The notes under the pieces are model-generated. The model saw nothing but the letters and a program-made list of their open reading frames with translations. It did not search any database and was not told the DNA's origin. Of a stretch of DNA of 9,377 bases, positions 1 to 6,786 are shown piece after piece. The number at the start of each line of letters is the position of its first letter. Within the stretch, counting starts at the first letter, position 1. The stretch comes from Oscillospiraceae bacterium (GTDB lineage: Bacteria > Bacillota > Clostridia > Oscillospirales > Ruminococcaceae), in the NCBI GenBank assembly GCA_028694405.1, contig JAQUTM010000082.1, positions 1-9,377 of the forward strand, read 5' to 3'. The position numbers and the translations under genes are program-made.

Positions 1-43
1 TGTTGCGCTTGGCTTGCTTTTAACCGAAAGGACTTGATTTACG

Positions 44-1492
44 ATGGAAATGCAGAATAGTAGAAACCTGACTATGATGATGGATTTTTACGAATTGACA
101 ATGGCAGCAGGATATTTTGAAGAGGGGTATCAGGACCAGTGGTGTGTGTTTGATATGTTTTTTCGCCGTGTACCTGATGGGGGCGGGTTTGCAATTTGTG
201 CAGGGCTGGCACAATTTATAGAGTGTATGGATAATTTTTCTTTTACCGAAGAGGATATTACCTACTTGCGCACCAAAAACACCTTTAGTGAGCCTTTTTT
301 GCAATACTTACAAAATTTTAAGTTTGAATGTAATGTTTGGGCTATTGAAGAAGGAACACCTATTTTTCCGGGTGAGCCTATTGTTACCGTAGAGGGACCT
401 GCTATTCAAGCGCAGCTTTTAGAGACGTTGCTGCTTGTTACGTTTAACCACCAAAGCTTGGTGGCTACAAAAAGTAACCGTATTGTGCGTGCGGCAAAAG
501 GGCGTCCTATCATGGAATTTGGCAGCCGCAGAGCGCAAGGCTATGACGGTGCAGCCATTGGTGCACGCGCCGCATATATTGGTGGCTGTGCAGCTACAGC
601 CTGCGTAATGGCAGACCGTGATTACGGCATACCGGCTGTAGGCACAATGGCGCACAGTTGGGTACAAATGTTTGACTCGGAGTATGAAAGCTTTAAAAAA
701 TACGCACAGTTATATCCGGATAACTGTACTTTATTAGTGGATACCTATAACGTTTTAAAAAGTGGTATCCCTAACGCAATTAAAGTTTTTAACGAGGTTT
801 TAAAGCCCTTGGGCAAGCGTCCCAAAGGTGTGCGCATTGACAGCGGCGATATTGCATATCTTTCTAAAAAGGCACGCAAGCTGTTAGATGCTGCAGGTTA
901 TAATGATTGCAGTATTGTTGCCAGCAATAGCCTAGACGAATATATTGTGCGCGATTTGCTTTTGCAGGAAGCGAAAGTAGACAGCTTTGGCATAGGAGAA
1001 AACTTAATTACCAGCAAAAGTGACCCTGTATTTGGCGGCGTATACAAATTGGCAGCTGTAAAAAAGAACGGCGGATATATACCCAAAATAAAAGTGAGCG
1101 AAAGCGTTGAAAAAATGACTACGCCATGCTTAAAAAAGGTGTACCGCATTTTTGACAACGACACCGGTAAGGCAATGGCTGATTATATTACAATTTATGA
1201 TGAGGAAGTAGATGTTAGCCAAGGCATTACCTTGTTTGATCCTGTAGAAACTTGGAAAGCGCGTACTTTCACCAATGTTACAGAAAAATTGTTACAGACC
1301 CAAATTTACGATTCTGGTGTGCGCGTATACGAATCTCCTAAATTAGTGGAAATTAGAGATTATTGTAAAAAGCAGGTTGATACCCTATGGGACGAGGTAA
1401 CGCGTTTTGAAAATCCACACCGTTACTATGTAGATTTATCACAAAAGCTTTGGAATGAACGCCAGCGTATGCTGAGAGAAATTAACCGCTAG
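44..1492 (+). CDS. pncB: Nicotinate phosphoribosyltransferase
   Basis: This cytosolic enzyme joins nicotinate to PRPP, coupled to ATP hydrolysis, to give nicotinate mononucleotide, the entry step of NAD salvage (Preiss-Handler route). The 482-residue product has the usual length for the Firmicute form. Visible family marks are MDFYELTMAAGYF near residues 13-25, EFGSRRAQG at 158-166, GTMAHSWV at 200-207 with His204 as the expected phosphorylated histidine, VRIDSGD at 263-269 and the phosphate-binding FGIGENLITS at 315-324, followed by DPVFGGVYKL. The ATG at 44 has AAAGGA about 11 bases upstream; a second in-frame ATG at 50 is a minor alternative. The gene is intact and ends with TAG 53 bases before the DUF975 start, so the two may be co-transcribed. 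The promoter lies outside the window or in the first 43 bases, where none is obvious. Confidence 0.96.
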   Translation: MEMQNSRNLTMMMDFYELTMAAGYFEEGYQDQWCVFDMFFRRVPDGGGFAICAGLAQFIECMDNFSFTEEDITYLRTKNTFSEPFLQYLQNFKFECNVWAIEEGTPIFPGEPIVTVEGPAIQAQLLETLLLVTFNHQSLVATKSNRIVRAAKGRPIMEFGSRRAQGYDGAAIGARAAYIGGCAATACVMADRDYGIPAVGTMAHSWVQMFDSEYESFKKYAQLYPDNCTLLVDTYNVLKSGIPNAIKVFNEVLKPLGKRPKGVRIDSGDIAYLSKKARKLLDAAGYNDCSIVASNSLDEYIVRDLLLQEAKVDSFGIGENLITSKSDPVFGGVYKLAAVKKNGGYIPKIKVSESVEKMTTPCLKKVYRIFDNDTGKAMADYITIYDEEVDVSQGITLFDPVETWKARTFTNVTEKLLQTQIYDSGVRVYESPKLVEIRDYCKKQVDTLWDEVTRFENPHRYYVDLSQKLWNERQRMLREINR

Positions 1493-1506
1493 GCTTTCAT
1501 ATATAA

Positions 1507-1528
1507 TTTGTGCCTGATTTGGCACAAA
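1507..1528 (+). promoter_or_regulatory. Perfect 8-bp hairpin just before the DUF975 ribosome binding site
   Basis: TTTGTGCC at 1507-1514 and GGCACAAA at 1521-1528 are exact reverse complements around the six-base loop TGATTT. The structure sits between pncB and the DUF975 gene and ends two bases before the GGAGGAGG ribosome binding site. No T-run follows, so it is not a standard terminator. It could stabilise the downstream message after processing or influence access to the ribosome binding site. A TATAAT hexamer at 1502-1507 touches its left arm, but no convincing -35 box sits at the right distance. Confidence 0.5.
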
Positions 1529-1545
1529 GTGGAGGAGGACATAAA

Positions 1546-2301
1546 ATGTTTGACAGAGTAGGTTTTAAGGAAAACGGTAAACTTCTTTTGCGCCGCAACT
1601 ACTGGACACCTTTTTTGGTGTGCTTGGTGGCGGGTTTACTGGGCGGGTCGTCCGGATTTTCCAGCAGCGCCGGCGGTAACGCAGGTAATGTATATTCTGG
1701 CGGGAGTTACAACGGAAGCATTGATTTAGACGGCACTACTGCTTTGGTAGTGATAATTGCAATTATTGTAGCTTTGGTTGTTCTTGCAATTTCTCTGGCT
1801 ATTGTTTTCTTTTTGCAATACCCCATAAGCGTGGGTAAACATCGATTTTTCATGGAAAACCGTGAGCGCGTTACCGATTTTAACGTATTGTTTTATGGTT
1901 ACCGCAACGGCCGTTTAAAAGGTATTATTAAAGGTATGTGGGCAGTAAGCTGGCGTGTATTTTTGTGGTCTCTGCTTTTGGTAGTGCCCGGCATTATAAA
2001 AAGCTATGAGTATCGCATGGTACCTTACATATTAGCAGAAAACCCCGAAATTGATACCCTGCGTGCGTTGGAAATTAGCCGAGAGATGACACAAGGCGAC
2101 AAATTAAATTTGTGGATTATGGATTTGTCATTTATTGGGTGGTATCTGTTAGGCACATTGGCCTGTTGCGTGGGTACGTTGTTTGTAACACCTTATGTAG
2201 AAACAAGCTTTGCAGAGTGTTACCAATATATGCGTGAAAAAGCCCTTACAGAGCAGTTTGCAACTGCCATAGAATTACCCGGCTTTGCGCTAAGCGAATA
2301 A
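1546..2301 (+). CDS. DUF975 family integral membrane protein
   Basis: The 251-residue product belongs by pattern to the DUF975 family of Firmicute membrane proteins, whose biochemical role is unknown. Supporting marks are the N-terminal basic segment ending in NYW (residues 18-20), the central VPGIIKSYEYRMVPYILAENPE segment near 147-168, and SREMTQGDKLNLWIMDLSFIGWYLL near 178-202, the characteristic conserved block. Four hydrophobic stretches are visible at roughly 21-38, 65-90, 132-151 and 193-217. A glycine/serine-rich, low-complexity loop (about 33-63) lies between the first two and is probably exposed. The open frame extends upstream to a GTG at 1510, but that start falls inside a hairpin and lacks a ribosome binding site, while ATG 1546 follows GGAGGAGG (1531-1538) at seven bases. 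It probably shares a transcript with pncB and is closed by the terminator at 2318-2351. Confidence 0.87.
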   Translation: MFDRVGFKENGKLLLRRNYWTPFLVCLVAGLLGGSSGFSSSAGGNAGNVYSGGSYNGSIDLDGTTALVVIIAIIVALVVLAISLAIVFFLQYPISVGKHRFFMENRERVTDFNVLFYGYRNGRLKGIIKGMWAVSWRVFLWSLLLVVPGIIKSYEYRMVPYILAENPEIDTLRALEISREMTQGDKLNLWIMDLSFIGWYLLGTLACCVGTLFVTPYVETSFAECYQYMREKALTEQFATAIELPGFALSE

Positions 2302-2317
2302 TATTTTTATAAGTATA

Positions 2318-2351
2318 AAAACGGCAGTGGTAAAGTAACCGCTGCCGTTTT
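2318..2351 (+). terminator. Rho-independent terminator after the pncB-DUF975 pair
   Basis: A 13-bp stem (2318-2330 with 2339-2351, one G-U pair at 2328/2341) encloses the eight-base loop TAAAGTAA. The GC core CGGCAG/CTGCCG is flanked by AAAA on the left and TTTT on the right, so the hairpin carries its own short U-tract. It begins 16 bases after the DUF975 stop codon. The U-tract is only four bases long, so some read-through into the next gene is possible. Confidence 0.8.
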
Positions 2352-2421
2352 GCCTGTTAAAAAATGTTGAGGACAAAGCATAAAAGAAAAAATATTTATC
2401 AGAAAAGCGGAGGGCAAAAAA

Positions 2422-2862
2422 ATGGAATTTAACTGGATTAATTTTTTTGGATTGGGAATTGTGTCGGTTATGATGATACCCAATATATTTTATGCTGTTA
2501 AATATCCTACGGCAAAAAATAAGTGCAAAAACAAAATTATAAACGCTGTAGAACAAATTGGCCGCTATGGTGCATTTGCACTGATGTTTTTCCCCTTGGG
2601 CGTGTGGAAATTTAAGTTTTTTAGCGCCACAGATTTTTTGGTATATGTTTTTGCAAATGTAAGTTTGCTGCTTATTTATTTGTTGGCGTGGGTATTTTAT
2701 TTTGGCAAGGCCACTTTGCCAAAAGCCCTTGTGCTTGCTGTTGTGCCCTGTGGGATATTTTTTTTAAGCGGAGTTATGCTTAAACATTGGCTGTTGGTGG
2801 CGGCAAGCTTACTGTTTGCGGTAGGACATATTTATATAACTTATAAAAACAATAAAAATTAA
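2422..2862 (+). CDS. Small multi-pass membrane protein of unknown function
   Basis: The predicted 146-residue protein is strongly hydrophobic, with five likely membrane helices at about 6-24, 48-64, 72-94, 101-119 and 122-140. A lysine-rich segment (27-39, including KNKCKNK) forms the first loop, and the C-terminal tail YKNNKN is also basic. The opening NWINFFGLGIVSVMMIPNIFYAVK resembles, from memory, an unnamed Firmicute membrane protein family; no function can be assigned and there is no catalytic motif. The start is supported by GGAGGG at 2409-2414, seven bases before the ATG. The gene lies 70 bases downstream of the pncB-DUF975 terminator. I found no clear promoter of its own, so it may depend on read-through. 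It converges with the lipoprotein gene, and no strong hairpin terminator separates the two. Confidence 0.75.
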   Translation: MEFNWINFFGLGIVSVMMIPNIFYAVKYPTAKNKCKNKIINAVEQIGRYGAFALMFFPLGVWKFKFFSATDFLVYVFANVSLLLIYLLAWVFYFGKATLPKALVLAVVPCGIFFLSGVMLKHWLLVAASLLFAVGHIYITYKNNKN

Positions 2863-2958
2863 AATCTCTCATTTCAAAAGATAAAAATAAATATCCCCGA
2901 CAGTATGGGAGCCTTGTTATAATAGGTTTTGTCGCATAAAAGACGGTGCGGAAGTTTT

Positions 2959-3474
2959 TTAATTATGCACAGCCGTTAAATCAAGACCGCGCTCTCCAAC
3001 CACCACTGTGCCATCTTTTAAAGAGATGGCAGGAGAAAAACAAACTGTTTCGCCTTCGTAGGTTAGGCAAATGGTAGCGTCAGGAAAAATATCGCTTACG
3101 TTACATTGAATAACAAAAGCTTTTGCCTGTTTTTCCTGGTATCGCAGCACAGAGAACATGGGCTCCAACTGGTTTTGATAAAGGGATAGAGACATATTAG
3201 AATAGCGTGGGATAATCAAGTAGTATTCACCCGCAGAAAAGTAATGAACGGGCACATTAGAACCAGACAAGTATTTTTGGGTGTAAAAAGGAAGCGTGTC
3301 CAAAGATTGACAACCCAGATACGCTACCGCGTACAACTGATTTTCGGTAAAAGAAATATTATTTTGAATGGTATCCCCGTTAAGCGCAGGACTGCTTTGC
3401 GGGAAATTTATACACCCCGCAAGCGCTATTATACAAAAGCTGAAAGTTAAAAAGTATTTGCTGATTTGTTTCAC
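2959..3474 (-). CDS. Putative lipoprotein of unknown function
   Basis: The frame starting at the GTG at 3474 gives a 171-residue precursor with a classic lipoprotein signal: KQISKY, a hydrophobic core FLTFSFCIIALAG, and lipobox LAGC with Cys21 as the predicted lipidation site. The mature protein of about 151 residues would sit on the outer face of the membrane. It contains SLDTLPFYTQKYLSG and an aromatic-rich middle, ending in a segment with TYEGETVCF and VVVGERGLDL. I recognise no family. The open frame continues 48 codons upstream to an ATG at 3618. I prefer the GTG because GAGGT lies seven bases before it and it places the signal peptide at the N-terminus; the ATG at 3492 would add six residues but has no ribosome binding site. 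It is divergent from the catalase and may share its control region. Function unknown; start moderately certain. Confidence 0.72.
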   Translation of the reverse strand: MKQISKYFLTFSFCIIALAGCINFPQSSPALNGDTIQNNISFTENQLYAVAYLGCQSLDTLPFYTQKYLSGSNVPVHYFSAGEYYLIIPRYSNMSLSLYQNQLEPMFSVLRYQEKQAKAFVIQCNVSDIFPDATICLTYEGETVCFSPAISLKDGTVVVGERGLDLTAVHN

Positions 3475-3797
3475 AAGCGGTACCTCTTTCATTTGATAAT
3501 TTACAGTTTGGGGCAACGGTTTAATACAGTTTATGCTGCAAATTATTTTTAATAAGCTATTTTGTCGGTAAATGTAACAGTGTAAAATTTTTATTAATTT
3601 TAATTTTGAAGAATACATTTATAAAGGTATAAGTGTATTTTTACAAAAGAAAATAGCCATTACACTGCTGTGGCTTTTAATATAGGGCTAAAAATATAAA
3701 CTTGAGATATAGGCGTATAGTGGCGAGGTAAAATTTGCTTAAGCGCAATACCATACAGTTTTGCATAGAATAATTTAAGAACAGGAGGTGTTCTTAA
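3475..3797. other. Divergent intergenic region between lipoprotein and catalase genes
   Basis: This AT-rich stretch of 323 bases must hold the control signals of both flanking genes. On the minus strand there is a candidate lipoprotein promoter at 3618-3646. On the plus strand no -35/-10 pair with normal spacing stands out for the catalase: TTGAGA at 3702-3707 is followed by TAAAAT at 3729-3734, which is 21 bases away, and TAGAAT at 3766-3771 lacks a good -35. AGCCA at 3655-3659 and TGGCT at 3671-3675, followed by TTTTAATA, form a weak hairpin. I found no PerR or Fur box matching TTATAATnATTATAA. The notable element is the palindrome at 3773-3799, listed separately. Confidence 0.6.
3618..3646 (-). 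promoter_or_regulatory. Candidate promoter for the lipoprotein gene
   Basis: Read on the minus strand, TTGTAA (3646-3641, 4/6 to the -35 consensus) and TATAAA (3623-3618, 5/6 to the -10 consensus) are separated by exactly 17 bases. Transcription would start near 3611, leaving a leader of roughly 135 bases before the GTG at 3474. The region is very AT-rich, so a chance match is possible. Confidence 0.35.
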
Positions 3798-3799
3798 AT
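3773..3799 (+). promoter_or_regulatory. Perfect 11-bp inverted repeat with the catalase Shine-Dalgarno as its loop
   Basis: ATTTAAGAACA (3773-3783) and TGTTCTTAAAT (3789-3799) are exact reverse complements. The five bases between them, GGAGG (3784-3788), are the core of the catalase ribosome binding site. The right arm runs to the A and U of the AUG at 3798-3800. As RNA this would be a hairpin showing the Shine-Dalgarno in its loop while pairing the start codon. As DNA it is a 27-bp symmetric site suited to a dimeric regulator, just downstream of a possible -10 (TAGAAT, 3766-3771). The symmetry is seen directly; the regulatory role is inferred. Confidence 0.65.
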
Positions 3800-5321
3800 G
3801 TGTGACAACAACCCAAGAGTACCCCTTACCAACGAGGTGGGGGCACCGATACCGGATAATGAAAATGCTGTTACGGCGGGACCACGTGGCCCTGTAATGA
3901 TGCAGGACGTATGGCTTTTAGAAAAAATGGCGCATTTTAATCGAGAAGTAATCCCCGAGCGGCGTATGCACGCCAAAGGCTGGGGTGCATATGGGTACTT
4001 AAAAATTACGGAAGATATCAGCCGCTACACAAAGGCAAAGGCGTTACAGCCCGGAACTTGTACAAACTGTTTTGTACGGTTTTCTACAGTGGCAGGCGAG
4101 CGTGGTGCCGCCGATACCGAGCGTGACATAAGAGGTTTTGCCTGTAAGCTTTATACAAGCGAGGGTAACTGGGATATTGTAGGCAATAATACCCCTACAT
4201 TTTTTCTCCGCGATGCCCACAACTTTGCAGGCCTTAACCGTGCGGTAAAACGAGACCCGCATACAGGCAGGCGCAATGCCCAAAGCAACTGGGATTTTTG
4301 GTCAATGCTTCCGGAGGCTCTTTTACAAATAACCATTACCATGAGCGATGCAGGTATTCCGGCATCTTTTCGCAATATGGATTGCTTTGGAGAGCATACG
4401 TTTAGCCTTTATAATGAAAATAATGAGCGCGTGTGGTGTAAGTTCCACTTTAAAACAAAGCAGGGGTTAAAGTATCTTACAGATGAGCAAGCCCAACAGA
4501 TAACAGGTCAAAATAGAGAATATCATGGGCAGGATTTATATAACGCAATAGAAAACAGGGCTTATCCCAGGTGGACCTTTGCTGTACAGATTATGACAGA
4601 CGAAGAAGCACGGTGCCATTATGAAAACCCCTTTGATGTTACAAAACCATGGCGCGAAAGCGAGTTTCCGCTTATAGAAATAGGTGAGCTGGTTTTAAAC
4701 CGTAACCCTACAAACTTTTTTGCCGAAGTGGAGCAGGCCGCTTTTGCGCCTGCACACGTTGTACCCGGAGTAGGATTTTCTCCTGATAAACTGTTGCAAG
4801 GTCGTCTGTTTGCCTATGGAGATGCACAGCGCTATCGCTTGGGTGTAAACCACAATTTAATTCCGGTAAATCAAGCAAAGGTACCTGTTACCGATAACCA
4901 TCGTGACGGGCAAATGCGCACCGATGACAACTATGGAGAAACCATTGCCTACACGCCTAACAGCGAAGGCTGGTGGGTACCACGTCCGGAATACAAAGAG
5001 CCGCCATTGTGCTTGAAAGGCGCTATGTGGAACTTTGACCCCAAAGATGACCCGACAGACGATACGTCCAGAGCTCCCGGTGAATTGTACCGCAGTTTTG
5101 ATGAAGGCGAAAAGCAACGCTTAATTGATAATACCGTAAGAGCAATTAGCTCTGTTACCAAAAACATACAGCTGCGTCACTGTGCCAGATGTATGCAAGC
5201 AGATTACGACTACGGCAAACGTTTGGCACAGGCACTTTCTTTAAACATATGTGTAGTTTGCGAGCTTAGTGCATTATCCAACGAAAAACTTATCGAAGCT
5301 ACAGGTCACCCTTATAGCTAA
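3798..5321 (+). CDS. katA: Monofunctional haem catalase, small-subunit type
   Basis: This cytosolic enzyme dismutates hydrogen peroxide to water and oxygen. Its 507 residues fit the small-subunit class. Visible catalytic elements are IPERRMHAKG with distal His58, the RFSTVAGERG segment (94-103) with Ser97, VGNNTP with Asn130, and the proximal haem motif RLFAYGDAQRYRLG with Arg336 and haem-ligand Tyr340. The C-terminal helical domain (SFDEGEKQRLIDN onward) is complete. The ATG at 3798 is set by AGGAGGTG at 3783-3790, with nine bases between AGGAGG and the ATG. This site lies within a perfect inverted repeat, which suggests control at translation or by a bound repressor. The protein is unusually rich in cysteine: twelve, with CxxC pairs at 88/91, 462/465 and 485/488, positions where I do not expect cysteines in this family. 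The gene stands alone, divergent from a lipoprotein and convergent with a kinase. A catalase suggests the host meets oxygen at least at times. Confidence 0.97.
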   Translation: MCDNNPRVPLTNEVGAPIPDNENAVTAGPRGPVMMQDVWLLEKMAHFNREVIPERRMHAKGWGAYGYLKITEDISRYTKAKALQPGTCTNCFVRFSTVAGERGAADTERDIRGFACKLYTSEGNWDIVGNNTPTFFLRDAHNFAGLNRAVKRDPHTGRRNAQSNWDFWSMLPEALLQITITMSDAGIPASFRNMDCFGEHTFSLYNENNERVWCKFHFKTKQGLKYLTDEQAQQITGQNREYHGQDLYNAIENRAYPRWTFAVQIMTDEEARCHYENPFDVTKPWRESEFPLIEIGELVLNRNPTNFFAEVEQAAFAPAHVVPGVGFSPDKLLQGRLFAYGDAQRYRLGVNHNLIPVNQAKVPVTDNHRDGQMRTDDNYGETIAYTPNSEGWWVPRPEYKEPPLCLKGAMWNFDPKDDPTDDTSRAPGELYRSFDEGEKQRLIDNTVRAISSVTKNIQLRHCARCMQADYDYGKRLAQALSLNICVVCELSALSNEKLIEATGHPYS

Positions 5322-5433
5322 AAAAAGCAGTTTGCTTTAAAATTATAAAGAGAGCTCAGCTTGGCAGGCTGTAGAAAAACAGCTGAAATTTACCTAAAAA
5401 TGCGGATATAACCGTTGTGCAACCAAATAAGAT

Positions 5434-5475
5434 AAAAGGCCGTATTGCCTCTGTTAAGAGGGAATACGGCTTTTT
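5434..5475. terminator. Bidirectional terminator between catalase and histidine kinase
   Basis: A long two-part stem: the outer part pairs 5434-5446 with 5463-5474 (twelve pairs, one bulged G at 5439; core CCGTATT/AATACGG), and after a G-G mismatch the inner part pairs CCTCT (5448-5452) with AGAGG (5457-5461) around GTTA. TTTTT follows on the plus strand, and the AAAA on the left supplies a T-run on the minus strand. It therefore suits both convergent genes: it lies about 110 bases after the catalase stop and 14 bases after the kinase stop. A smaller AT-rich hairpin right after the catalase stop (5324-5338) is weaker. Confidence 0.88.
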
Positions 5476-5488
5476 AAAATTCAGTTGT

Positions 5489-6766
5489 TTAAAGGGAAGC
5501 TTGAAAACAAAACTCTCCGTTTTTAGCAGAAAAGTTGTAAACACCTTCATATTTATCTACCACAAACACAATACTTTTTACACCTATGCCGTGGTTTCTT
5601 TCGTGAGAGATAGGAATATCATCATGAAACAGAGGCTCGATTTCGTAGTTGTTACGTATTTGAAAACACAAATGGTTGTTTCTTTCGTACAAGTTTAATT
5701 TAATATGGCGATTTTCCTCTTTTGAAATTAGCATACATGCATTTATGGCGTTTTCTAAGGTGTTGGATAGTAAGCTGCAAATGTCTGTAATTTCAAAGCG
5801 GTCAAAATTTGTGGCAGTTGCCACAATATCTACAGTAATATTTTGCTTGGCAGCTTTGTCAATATAAGATGACAAAATAAGGTTGAGAAAATCGTTTTGG
5901 CAATAAGTAATAAACTGGGTTGATTCTATGTTTGCACAGGTATTGTTAATATACTGCATAGCTGTGTCCATCTTGTTTTCGCGAATACAGCTGCCAATAA
6001 AATTTAAGTGGTGACGTAAATCATGGCGGTAAATTGCAGCCTGTTTTTCTGAAACCCGAAGCTGTGCAATCTCTTTTTGGGATTGATTTGCGATGGTATT
6101 CAGCATGATGTTTTCTTCGTCTGTCTTTTTCTTTTGGCTTAAAACATGTAGCGATACCATAGAAAAAACAAAGTATAAAAGCACAATAGAAGCATCAATA
6201 AATTCTACAACAGCTGCGCCGCCCGTATACAGCAAATCAGTATATACCGTAAAAGTGTATTCCAAAATATAATAGGTCACGGGCAATATCATAAACAGCC
6301 GCAAAATGGTTTTGCTTTCGTATTTTAGCCTGATGATAAAGGGCGGAACAAATTTAACAATAAAAAACAGCAAGGGTAATGTTACCAGTATTTCTACAAT
6401 GTTTGAAACCACGGGGCTGTAGTCGTAAAAAGAGGCAATAAAGGTACCCAGACATTTGCGTGGAGTGCAGAACAAATAGGCAGATAAAACAGCAATAATT
6501 GTTAGGTAGCCATTTTTTTTAAACCCAAATTTAATAAGCAATCCAAGAGGCAAATGAATTAAAAAAGGATAAGATTTATATAACAAATCTTTTTCAATAA
6601 AAAAGTAAAAGCCCATTTGCAGTAGTGCAAAGCCCAATAAGGTGGCTATGTAAAGAGCTTTGTTTTCTTTAAAAGGAATATCGGATAGCTGTAGGGAGAG
6701 CACAATGCCAAAAAATAAAACCAAGCCGTAATTGACAATTTCTAAAGTTGAAAGAATATTCAGCAC
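5489..6766 (-). CDS. Membrane sensor histidine kinase, GHKL/AgrC-like
   Basis: The 425-residue product combines an N-terminal membrane sensor of six or seven helices (about 10-29, 38-57, 65-80, 86-104, 118-140, 153-173, 187-209), a short coiled linker (211-245) and a kinase core. The core shows the H-box IYRHDLRHHLN with phospho-acceptor His248, the N-box LLSNTLENAINAC with Asn335 and Asn339, and the G-box HGIGVKSI at 392-399. This arrangement is typical of Firmicute kinases that pair with LytTR response regulators and sense peptides or envelope signals; the ligand cannot be read from sequence. No response regulator, AgrB or AgrD-like peptide gene lies next to it. The start is a GTG at 6766. 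A perfect AGGAGGT (6776-6770) precedes it by only three bases, so a CTG one codon later cannot be excluded. A candidate promoter and a palindrome lie in the leader. Confidence 0.92.
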   Translation of the reverse strand: MLNILSTLEIVNYGLVLFFGIVLSLQLSDIPFKENKALYIATLLGFALLQMGFYFFIEKDLLYKSYPFLIHLPLGLLIKFGFKKNGYLTIIAVLSAYLFCTPRKCLGTFIASFYDYSPVVSNIVEILVTLPLLFFIVKFVPPFIIRLKYESKTILRLFMILPVTYYILEYTFTVYTDLLYTGGAAVVEFIDASIVLLYFVFSMVSLHVLSQKKKTDEENIMLNTIANQSQKEIAQLRVSEKQAAIYRHDLRHHLNFIGSCIRENKMDTAMQYINNTCANIESTQFITYCQNDFLNLILSSYIDKAAKQNITVDIVATATNFDRFEITDICSLLSNTLENAINACMLISKEENRHIKLNLYERNNHLCFQIRNNYEIEPLFHDDIPISHERNHGIGVKSIVFVVDKYEGVYNFSAKNGEFCFQASL

Positions 6767-6786
6767 GATACCTCCTCTGTGTTAAT

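Noticed and set aside
1510..1545. N-terminal extension of the DUF975 protein from a GTG at 1510
   Set aside because: It overlaps a perfect hairpin, has no ribosome binding site, and encodes a segment translated from the GGAGGAGG site itself. The ATG at 1546 is ideally placed.
2364..2432. A 22-codon lysine/arginine-rich frame between the terminator and the small membrane protein gene
   Set aside because: No ribosome binding site precedes it, it overlaps the next gene's start, and its composition only mirrors the A-rich DNA.
3244..3450. Plus-strand frame opposite the lipoprotein gene
   Set aside because: It lies entirely within the lipoprotein gene, has no ribosome binding site and shows no domain.
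3619..3797. PerR or Fur box for peroxide control of the catalase
   Set aside because: I found no sequence close to TTATAATnATTATAA; AT-rich partial matches are not convincing.
4044..5167. Several minus-strand frames of 70-90 codons inside the catalase gene
   Set aside because: They are antisense shadows of a strongly conserved gene, with cysteine-rich, non-protein-like composition.
5417..5698. Plus-strand 93-codon frame across the catalase-kinase terminator
   Set aside because: It runs through the bidirectional terminator and then antisense to the kinase core, without a supported start.
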